Shown here in pieces: positions 55,938 to 64,000 of a stretch of DNA of 64,000 nt. The notes below the pieces were generated by a model. It saw only the letters and a list, made by a program, of their open reading frames with translations, was not told where the DNA came from and ran no database searches. Source of the DNA: Calendula officinalis (Eukaryota; Streptophyta; Magnoliopsida; Asterales; Asteraceae); the NCBI GenBank assembly GCA_963853835.1, contig OY970820.1, positions 76,690,909 to 76,754,908 of the forward strand, written 5' to 3'. Within the stretch, counting starts at the first letter, position 1. Each line of letters starts with the position of its first letter. A program made the position numbers and the translations under genes.

Positions 55938-57833
55938 ATGTTTATACTCAGAAATCGTAGATTGTTTACTACAAATCCATTTATTGAACCCCAAAAGTTT
56001 TCCTCTGTTGCTTCCACATTATCAATTCTAGATGATGGTGAATCAAACCGTCAATCACATGATCAGAACACCTCAATTCACAGTACCCAGATTCAAGAAA
56101 CACCATCTTTGGACCCAAAATTCTACATTTCCGCCTTAATGAACTGTAAAAATCCGCAACAGGTTAAATTCCTTCACGCCCAATTATCCGTTAACGGCTT
56201 GCTCAATGACCTTTTTCTAGCTAACAAGCTTTTGTACATGTACGTCCGTCACAATTCTCTGGATGATGCCCATAACATGTTCGATGAAATGCCTGAAAGA
56301 AACCCAGTTTCTTGGAGTGTCATGATTGGTGGCTTTGCTAAAGCTGGTAACTATATCAACTGCTTCAAGACATTTAACGATTATATCAGATCCGGTGAAC
56401 AGCCTGATGTTTACACCTTGCCCTCTGTAATAAGAGTTTGTAGGGATACACAAGATCTCAAAATGGGTAGATTAATTCATCACATTGTTCATAAATTCGG
56501 ATTGCATTCAAATACTTTCATCTGTGCAGCATTTGTGGACATGTACGCTAAATGTGGGGTGATAGAAGATGCACGGAAACTGTTTGATAAAATGCCTGAA
56601 AAAGACCTTACAACATGGACGGTCATGATCGGTGCTTATGCTGCCTGTGGAAACCCTAACGAATCGTTAATTTTATTCGATCAGATGCAAGAACACGGTA
56701 TTTTACCAGATAAAATTTCCATGGTGACAATCGTGAACGCTTGTGCAAAATTAGGCGCCATGAATAAAGCTAAAATAATACTTGATCTTATACAAAAACA
56801 GCACCATTCACTAGATGTGATTCTTGGAACTGCATTAATAGATATGTTTGCAAAATGTGGAAACATTTCTACTGCTCGTGAAATATTCGATAAAATGCGA
56901 GAAAAAAACGTTATATCATGGAGCACGATGATTGCAGCTTACGGGTATCACGGGGAAGGACAAAAAGCACTCGAATTGTTTCCTTTAATGTCAAAAAACC
57001 GAATTAATCCAAATAAAGTTACATTTGTTTCACTTTTATATGCTTGTAGTCACTCGGGCTTAGTTAATGAAGGCCTTCGTGTTTTCTCATTAATGCAAGA
57101 ACAATATTTCATAAAACCCGATGTCAAACACTATACATGTATGGTTGATCTTTTGGGTAGGGCTGGAAAATTGGATCAAGCATTTGATATGATTGAAAAC
57201 ATGAAAGTTGAGAAAGATGTGGGATTATGGTCCGCATTATTAGGAGCTTGTAGAATTTATAACCATGTTGAAATGGCACAAAAAGCAGCTGAATCTTTAC
57301 TTGAAATCCAACCTCATGATCCTAGTTATTATGTCATGCTTTCAAACATTTACGCGAAAGCGGGAAATTGGGAAAACGTGGGAAAAATCCGTGCACAAAT
57401 GACAAACAAAAACTTGAAAAAAACCACGGGTTTTACGTGGGTTGAAGTGGGTAATACGGTTCATAAGTTTAGTAGCGGTGATCACACACATTGTGAATCA
57501 AACGCGATATATGAGAAACTTAAGATTTTGATTGAGAAATTGGAGATTTGTGGGTATGTTCCGGATACGGATTTTGTGTTGCATGATGTTAATATGGAGG
57601 TTAAATTGGGAAATTTGTATTCGCATAGTGAGAAACTTGCGATTGCATACGCTCTAATTAGCACACCCGAGGGAAGTGTGATTCGTTTGACAAAAAATCT
57701 TCGGGTGTGTGGTGATTGTCACACGTTTATGAAACTTGTGTCGGGTGTTGAGAAACGGGAGATAATTGTTCGGGATGCGAAACGGTTTCATCATGTTCGG
57801 GAAGGTGTTTGTTCTTGTGGTGATTATTGGTAA
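55938..57833 (+). CDS. PPR protein, PLS subfamily with E and DYW domains (organelle RNA editing)
   Basis: One uninterrupted 631-codon exon, as usual for plant PPR genes. The N-terminus MFILRNRRLFTTNPFIEPQK is basic and hydroxylated, fitting a mitochondrial or plastid targeting peptide. From about residue 60 to 470 there are tandem PPR motifs of the P-L-S type, such as LFDKMPEKDLTTWTVMIGAYA and IDMFAKCGNISTAREIFDKM. The E/E+ region follows (GFTWVEVGNTVHKFSSGD). The DYW deaminase domain has its zinc-binding and catalytic HSE (563-565) and CGDC (591-594), and the protein ends CSCGDYW. Such proteins bind one or a few organelle transcripts and convert specific C to U. All key residues are present, so it should be active. 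The target transcript cannot be read from the sequence. Confidence 0.96.
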   Translation: MFILRNRRLFTTNPFIEPQKFSSVASTLSILDDGESNRQSHDQNTSIHSTQIQETPSLDPKFYISALMNCKNPQQVKFLHAQLSVNGLLNDLFLANKLLYMYVRHNSLDDAHNMFDEMPERNPVSWSVMIGGFAKAGNYINCFKTFNDYIRSGEQPDVYTLPSVIRVCRDTQDLKMGRLIHHIVHKFGLHSNTFICAAFVDMYAKCGVIEDARKLFDKMPEKDLTTWTVMIGAYAACGNPNESLILFDQMQEHGILPDKISMVTIVNACAKLGAMNKAKIILDLIQKQHHSLDVILGTALIDMFAKCGNISTAREIFDKMREKNVISWSTMIAAYGYHGEGQKALELFPLMSKNRINPNKVTFVSLLYACSHSGLVNEGLRVFSLMQEQYFIKPDVKHYTCMVDLLGRAGKLDQAFDMIENMKVEKDVGLWSALLGACRIYNHVEMAQKAAESLLEIQPHDPSYYVMLSNIYAKAGNWENVGKIRAQMTNKNLKKTTGFTWVEVGNTVHKFSSGDHTHCESNAIYEKLKILIEKLEICGYVPDTDFVLHDVNMEVKLGNLYSHSEKLAIAYALISTPEGSVIRLTKNLRVCGDCHTFMKLVSGVEKREIIVRDAKRFHHVREGVCSCGDYW

Positions 57834-58998
57834 ACAATTTTATAGTTATAGTTGTTGGTTATTAATCCGATTTTGTAAGAAATTGATGATGATAGTTACG
57901 ATATCTATAGAAAACTTTGTTAAAAAACACTCAAATTTTCATGTAAAACAAATGTTTATTAGTAAAAAATAGAAAAGATACAGATATGGGAATTTAGTAA
58001 TTGTTATAACCTTTGTTATAACATAGAAAGTAAGAATTAAGGTATAATAAATCATATGATGATAATCTAGTGGTAATGATGTCTAAAATAACTTGTTAGA
58101 GGTGATATGTTCGATCCATATTGTAAGTAAACATTTACCAGATGATTAGGAAAATGTTTAAATCACGTACATTACGAGCAAAAAGCCTAGTAAACCTGAC
58201 AAACTCAATTATAAATTGGAATACCCTATCAAAAAATTTAAGGTATAATAAAAGAAGTGTTTTGTTCAAGTTAGTTCTAGTTTTTTTAGTTTTTAGAAAC
58301 TAATCTAAACCATTAATAATAATATTTAATTGTCAAAAAATAATTACATGATTTATATATCAGGGAGTAATTTATCTTTTAATACTCACTAGTTTGAAAC
58401 AAAGAACTTGCAGTTTAGCGGTATCAAGATGATTAAGTGCATCATATGATTGTAGGTTCAAGTCCTATTAAAGGTAAAATTAGTATAGATTTAGTGGGTA
58501 CTTGTGCTTGCAGTTCAAAAAAAAAAAAAATACTCCTTAATCCTTAACAAAACCCAAATACTGTAAGACAATGAAAATATGAAAATATAAGATGAAGAGT
58601 TGATAAGTAATTTGGAAAAATGCCATCAAATTTGACCATTTATTGAAGACACGATTCTAGCAAAAAGGTTTGAATTTGATACCTATTTGACTTATATGTC
58701 ATGAAAAGTAAGCGAAGTCACTCTCAAAACTAACTTTTCACTAATCAAATATCAGATAACGTAAATGAACTATATCGTAATGTTACTAATCCGAATATTA
58801 TAATGCACTAAAAATATGATGAATCCATAAAATACTATATAACTTTTATAAACAGCTTTCTAGTCGGTGACTTAGGCTACAATCTTTTGATGTTTTGTTG
58901 TTATGTAATAGTTTTAATTTCAGTTTTTTAGGATGGAAAATTATAATAATGAGTTAATAGGTAAATGTTCAAGGTGGTCTAAGAATTTTAGCTAGTCT
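57834..58998. other. Intergenic, AT-rich, with SINE-like insertions
   Basis: No gene. 58066-58120 has TAGTGGTAATGA and ATGTTCGATCC, like the two pol III boxes of a SINE. A clearer case is 58408-58531. The remainder is unremarkable. Confidence 0.4.
58408..58531 (+). mobile_element. SINE-like element
   Basis: TTTAGCGGTATCAAG (A-box-like) and GTAGGTTCAAGTCC (B-box-like, about 58453-58466) are about 35 bp apart, and the unit ends in 13-14 A residues at 58518-58531. This is the layout of a tRNA-derived SINE. No convincing target duplication. Confidence 0.5.
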
Positions 58999-60278
58999 CA
59001 ATGGACAATTAATAGTCACTGGATCAATAAAAAGTCAAAGGTCAAGATCAATATTCAAACCATACAAGCACATGTGCTTCAATACATCAATACCCCACCG
59101 ACCTCCGGCGGCCGGCGGCGGCGGCCGGAGGTGGCTGCCGGAGGTGGCCGCCGGCGGTGGTGACCGGCCGGTGGTGGTGGTCGTTAGTGGAAGCACATGT
59201 GTTTGAAGCACATGTGTTTCACCTTTTGAAGCACATGTGTTTCACCTTTTGAAACACACATGTTTTGAAAATAAAGGAGTGTATATGTACAACCAAGCAC
59301 ATGTGTTTCATGACTTGAAACGCATGTGTTTCGTTACTAGAAAACATGTGTTTCACTAATAACAGTTGTTTTGAAAATAAAGGAGTGTATATGTACAACC
59401 AAGCACATGTGTTTCAAGTAATGAAGCACATGTGTTTCATAACGTCAAGCACATGTGCTTCGTGATTCAAACACAAATGACTTGCTTGTAAGTTACATGT
59501 GTTCAGGAACAAAAACACATGTGTTTGGCTTTATGAAGCACATGTGCTTCATAATGATATGTTCGTCACTTATTTTGATTTTTTTTTTCTTGTTAGTGAA
59601 GCACATGCGTTTCATAACGTCAAGCGCATGTGCTTCGTGATTCAAACACAAATGACTTGCTTGTAAATTACATGTGTTCAGGAACAAAAACACGTGTGCT
59701 TGGCTTTATGGAGCACATGTGCTTTATAATGATATGTTCGTCACTTATTTTGATTTTTTTTTCTTATTAGTGAAGCACATGTGTTTCATAACGTCAAGTA
59801 CGTGTGCTTCGTGATTCAAACACAAATGACTTGCTTGTAAGTTACATGTGTTCAGGAACAAAAACACATGTGCTTGGCTTTATGAAGCACATGTGCTTCA
59901 TAATGATATGTTCGTCACTTGTTTTGATTTTTTTTTCTTGTAGTGAAGCAAATGTGTTTTGTTACGTCAAGCACATGTGCTTCGTATGCTCCCTTGTGTG
60001 TTTAGAAACTCATGTTTTTAATGACTTGAAACACATGTGTTTCGTGACCTGAAGCACATGTGGTTCGAAGTAATATGCTGTGTTTTAGTGAAGCACGTGT
60101 GTTTCAATACATCAATACCACCACCACCCCCATTACCACCAGCACCTTCACTGTCAGCCACCACCGCCGCCCGCTGTGGTCGGCGGCGGCCGGCGGTGGC
60201 CGGAGGCGGCCGGCGGTGGCTGTAGGTGGGGGATTTGATCTTGACCATCTTGATCTAATGACTAGGATTTATCCCTTG
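58999..60278. mobile_element. Miniature-type element made of CACATGTG palindromes and GC-rich blocks
   Basis: Inverted ends can be aligned: left CAATGGACAATTAATAGTCA...GGATCAA...GGTCAAGATCAA, and right (inverted) CAAGGGATAAATCCTAGTCA...AGATCAA...GGTCAAGATCAA. Inside each end lies a GGCGGC/CCGGCGG-rich block (59097-59185 and 60170-60232). Between them are about twenty CACATGTG words, several within the perfect 16-bp palindrome GAAGCACATGTGCTTC. No transposase. No target duplication established. Short frames over it are artefacts. Confidence 0.6.
59435..59960. repeat. Three tandem units of about 175 bp inside the palindromic element
   Basis: TCATAACGTCAAG recurs with spacing 175 and 174 bp (ending near 59450, 59625 and 59799). 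Each unit contains TTACATGTGTTCAGGAAC, a TTTATGAAGCACATGTGC-type palindrome and TTCGTCACTTATTTTGATT. The copies are close to identical, so the amplification is recent. Confidence 0.85.
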
Positions 60279-62366
60279 AAATTTTGCAAAACTTCTGAAC
60301 TTCCTAAAATACAACTCTAAATTAATAACATAAAATTATAAGAAACATAAAAGTCTTAACTCTTTTAAGTCGGCCCAAACTGAAACATAAATGTGTGATT
60401 TATACCATACCCCAAATTGCAGCCAACTACCCCGCCATACTTTCACAGCCTGGTTTAGATTTGAAGGGTTTTCTATTCTGACAACTTGGAACTAAAAGAA
60501 TACATTATTATGAGATCTAGAGTTTGACCTTTGACTCTGAAACAAATTGAGAAATCGATTATATATGAAAAGGTGAAAAGTGGACACGTAGTCGCTGAAA
60601 AATAAGTGGACTGCATATCTCGGATATTGTCTACTCTATTAATTAAAGAAAACATGTATTTTTTCCCCTAGAAACATAGGCAACTCAAGAAAGAGTTTTA
60701 TAACGATTCATATAAGTTACACAGACCATTGGCAACAACATGTCAATTGACCATCAGCCTCACTTTGATTCGGGAAGTTATCGGCACGCCAAATTCATTT
60801 GGGGCTTCACTTGTTATGCTTCGGTTAGCCGAAGTATAAAGTGACGTAGTATGAATTAATTTTGTGCGTATTAGTATCTTTTGTATAAAATATTAAGTGA
60901 ATAAGTATTGTTGACTTGAATGTGTCAGTTGGAGTGACACCTAACGTGACACTGATTTAGCAAACACTGAAGTGTCAGTTGATGTCACAGTTGAGAGCGT
61001 TCTTAAATGCAAGATCAAATAAGAATACATATATAACCGAATATAATTTAAGGATATTTGAATTTTTTTATTACGACGTAAAATGGAATTATAATACAAA
61101 AAGATAAATGATATTGATGTCTATTTTTTTTTTGCATACTACATGTTGTTACTCACTATAAAATGATGTGTGTAATCCACTAATTCTCTTTGTGATTTGT
61201 AAATGTGTGATTCATACCATACCCAAACATAAATGCGGTAATAGATTTGAGTTTCGCTGCAGATAATATGATGTAAATTTAGAAGTAATTTAGAGAATGC
61301 ATGTTCCAATGTTAAAAAGGTTAAAATTTCAAACTACACTTTCCAAGAAAAGTTACAAAAAAGCAGTTTGGGTGCTAGCAACATCTTGGTGCGTCACCAA
61401 ACCATTTCTTCCGTATCAAAAAGGTAAATTATGATCCCAATTTCTTACCGCATTATTCCAGTTTACAACCAAATTATTTGCATGCAGGCCAAAACCGTAT
61501 AACACCATAGAGCACTAGAGATTCCAACGAGTATATATGAGTAACACTTCTATAGTTGATTTCTTAGTAAGGTGATTTTAAAAGATAAACTCACATGTAC
61601 ACCCACTACTATATATACTGCATTCATATTATTAAAACACTGCCCATATATTGCTATCCATCATCGGAAGAATATGTCTTGTTAAAACATTACAAGGGAA
61701 AACTTATTGAGACAAAAACATTGAGATCATGTGCTTTATTATAAACCTTGTCAGGCAAACTCAGTGGGACAAAATCATGACTAAAAGGAAAAGAGTGCAA
61801 TATATATTTTATTCCCCTCGTTATTACATCAATTGAAATATTTGAATATCTTAATCCAGTGGGACATCTTGTTGCCCCAACCATGCTCGTGATTTGGTGG
61901 TTGCCACACCGATTGGTTAGTGGTATACGTAGGGGAGGTTCATGGTTGTGATGGCGAGAGTAGTGTTATATATATGGCGTATGTATTTTTTTTTGTCTTA
62001 TAAAAAATAGAAAATGGGTAAATAACAGATGTAGACTATTACAAAGTATTAACGTGACAATTAATGGATCGATGTAGAGTGCTATTACAAAGTATTAACG
62101 TGACAATTAATGATTCAGTGATTAATTGGATCATATATATAATCTAAGAGGTTTGTCAACCCTCTCTATAAATTAAATAGAAAACATTATTAAGAATAAA
62201 AAGTTACAATGAAATATTCAAATTCTACCTATATATTATTGATAATCTTGCCGAATATACAAACAAAAAGATAGTCATGCAAGGATAAAATTATAAGTAC
62301 TCATACACCAAGTTCAGGTATACGTACTCTTTCTCCATCGATGTCAACAACTTTATTACGGGTTTT
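60279..62366. other. Intergenic, no gene recognised
   Basis: AT-rich. Repeated GTGTCAGTTG words near 60926-61000 and a 31-bp direct repeat, CTATTACAAAGTATTAACG onward, at 62036 and 62082 (46-bp period). A C/T-poor stretch at 61700-61890 has no recognisable protein. Confidence 0.4.
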
Positions 62367-62592
62367 CAGGGCTGGCTCAATGGGCTGGGCAAGCTGGGCG
62401 ACCGTCCTGACCCCAAACGTCAAAGGGCCCCCTATTTTAGTATTCTCTATATATTTAGCCTAAAAAAATCATACATTGCTAGAAATGCCCGAACTTAGCC
62501 AAACAAAAGAAGTTGATTGATATTATGGAAAGGGACGCAGGGCCCCATTTTATATCTCGCCCCGGGCCCCAAATCGGCTTGAGACGGCCCTG
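62367..62592. mobile_element. Short hAT miniature element with perfect CGGGTTTT target duplication
   Basis: CGGGTTTT lies at 62359-62366 and 62593-62600. The termini CAGGGCTGGCTCAATGGG and, inverted, CAGGGCCGTCTCAAGCC are typical hAT ends. Length 226 bp; no coding capacity. It sits about 390 bp upstream of the TATA box of the GH32 gene. Confidence 0.92.
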
Positions 62593-62978
62593 CGGGTTTT
62601 CAGCATATAAAAACGTTAATTAAACTTTTTTCTTTTCAAATACCACGAGATCGAATGCACTTTTATTTTTGCACAATTAATGCATTAAAAAATATATAAT
62701 TTTGGTTTCAGATAAGATTAGTTTGAAAAAGATTTTGAAAATATTTCCAATACTTATAACTTCTAGCACACGGTTTGTAGTTATTCAAAATTTGAATCGA
62801 TCAAATTAACTCTAAACTAACTGCATAAGTAAGGTTAGTTGTTAAAAACGGTAAAATCTTAAGATTAAAAAAAAATAAAAATCTCTTTTAATGAAGCCGG
62901 CAGGAATATTATATAATTTATCCAAAACCTACTGTTAAATATTAATCCTATCCTCGTGCGGATTCCGAACCTCTCCTC

Positions 62979-62986
62979 TATAAATA
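62979..62986 (+). promoter_or_regulatory. TATA box of the GH32 gene
   Basis: TATAAATA stands 128 bp before the start codon. The C/T-rich leader that follows (CTTCATCGCCTCTTCTTC at about 63008-63025) suggests transcription starting near 63010. Confidence 0.7.
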
Positions 62987-63113
62987 CATTGCTAAAACCT
63001 CCCTACACCTTCATCGCCTCTTCTTCTTAAAGCACACACATACACGTTTTGGTGTGTGTATTCTTTTTTCATATTCATCGAAAACCAACTAATTTAAATT
63101 CTTGATTTTTTGT

Positions 63114-63309
63114 ATGATGGGTTTCAGTAAACTATTTTGGGCATTTTCGTTGATATGTTTATTTCCTTTGTTGAGTAATATTAATGGAAGAGGAAGAGTT
63201 ATGGCTTTTCACAAGGTTTATATGAATTATCAATCTTTGACTACAACAAAAGTCAACCAAGTTTACAGAACTGGATATCACTTTCAACCTAAACAAAACT
63301 GGATTAATG
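63114..63309 (+). CDS. First exon of a GH32 gene (cell-wall invertase or fructan exohydrolase type), partial
   Basis: The exon encodes MMGFSKLFWAFSLICLFP (signal peptide, ending near SNINGRG), then a propeptide-like segment and YRTGYHFQPKQNWIN, the block just before the catalytic DPNG of plant acid invertases. It ends AATG and a GT donor at 63310. In the family the next exon is a 9-nt mini-exon coding for the core of N-D-P-N-G, which holds the nucleophile Asp. I did not find a convincing AG-ATCCNAATG-GT in 63310-64000, so it lies beyond the window or differs. The product would be secreted to the cell wall to split sucrose or fructans. Two Met codons (63114, 63117) could start it. Invertase and exohydrolase cannot be separated from this part. 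Confidence 0.85.
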
Positions 63310-64000
63310 GTATGTCTTCTTTATTATTCTTAAAATTCCGTATACAAGCACAATGCAAAAACCCTAATTATTAATGATCATGAAAAGTGACTTTGATCCA
63401 TATCAAAAAATATATTCAATCTTCTTTCGAGATCATATTTGCATGAGAATAGGAATATACAGTTAATGAAATCCCGTGGGTTTCGTATTGCGTTCATATA
63501 AATATATATTCACGTGTTTATGTATTTTATACGTATTATCATTTAATTTCTCGGAGAAAACATATCCGATTAATTAGCAGAATTTTATATACATTATTTG
63601 TACTTGTATCTGCATGCAATTATAATTCACGGATCCGATGAAGGGCTTAACACGTACAAATAAAATAATTGTTAATGGTTAAATTCCTAAATTTACGTTT
63701 TGCTGCACACAACTTACGTCATACTAAATATCTTCTTTATTTATAATGAAATAATTATAATTATTGGATAAAAATATATTAAAACAGAAAAATATAAGTC
63801 AAAAGATTCATTAATTGCATGTATTAATGAACAAAGTAGCCCACAATTTTTTATAATAATAGTAAGAATTAGTTATTCAAAATCTAAGTTTCAGCAGCAA
63901 ATCTAAGTTTTGTATAGTTTAAAATGACAATCTTTATTGCTTTCATATTGGATAAATGCTTTCTAAATCTATAATGACCTAATTTTATTGGCGATCAACT
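63310..64000 (+). other. First intron of the GH32 gene (to window end)
   Basis: AT-rich intron sequence with no exon of the family recognisable; at least 691 bp. Confidence 0.6.

Noticed and set aside
60018..60320. GC-rich Pro/Arg/Gly frames on both strands
   Set aside because: They follow from the CCGGCGG-rich block at the end of the palindromic element.
61690..61884. 64-residue minus-strand frame ending LPDKVYNKAHDLNVFVSISF
   Set aside because: Too short, no homologous motif that I recognise, and no neighbouring exon or promoter signal.

Overview
The window is plant nuclear DNA: AT-rich, packed with nested transposable elements, with three plant-type genes near the right-hand end. These are a kinesin-5 gene with many short introns, an intronless DYW-class pentatricopeptide repeat (PPR) gene, and the first exon of a glycoside hydrolase family 32 (GH32) gene (cell-wall invertase or fructan exohydrolase type). 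Chromovirus-type Ty3 elements, Ty1/copia gag remnants, PIF/Harbinger and hAT miniature elements and Helitrons all fit a eudicot. An asterid such as an Asteraceae species is possible, but that is only an impression and nothing here proves it.

Layout. 1-13.6 kb is a pile of retroelement debris: a long LTR with a tRNA-Met primer site, a decayed copia-like gag, and a second copia-like gag with a long glutamate run and its own LTR. From 13.6 to 47.1 kb the underlying sequence is a tandemly duplicated block. One copy (13597-17402, resuming near 38541-38662) is blown apart by insertions; the second (about 42361-46887) is more compact, followed by a third copy of the 3' flank. Inserted into it are two Helitrons on the minus strand (18510-21102 and 38786-42290), both carrying exon-like gene fragments. 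Also inserted are a solo LTR with 5-bp target duplication (21302-24232) and a nest at 25120-37820. The nest is an outer hAT-like element split by a full-length but dead Ty3 chromovirus, whose 5' LTR is itself split by another solo LTR, plus a Tourist-type element filled with CCA/CCG triplets. Several short hAT elements have exact 8-bp target duplications.

Genes. 47.5-49.2 kb holds a LINE remnant and a hAT element. Then come KIN-5 (49783-55038, 21 exons, 1004 residues, apparently intact) and the DYW-PPR gene (55938-57833, 631 residues, intact), both on the plus strand and about 0.9 kb apart. They show no functional link; one works on the mitotic spindle, the other in organelle RNA editing. The next 5 kb is intergenic with SINE-like insertions, a 1.3-kb element made of palindromic CACATGTG repeats, and a short hAT element. 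A TATA box at 62979 precedes the GH32 first exon at 63114-63309; the rest of that gene lies beyond the window.

Most of the interest lies in the transposon archaeology: the order of insertions can be read from target-site duplications, and one copy of the duplicated block often supplies the empty site for an insertion in the other. Homology statements rest on motifs and remembered families, not on searches.
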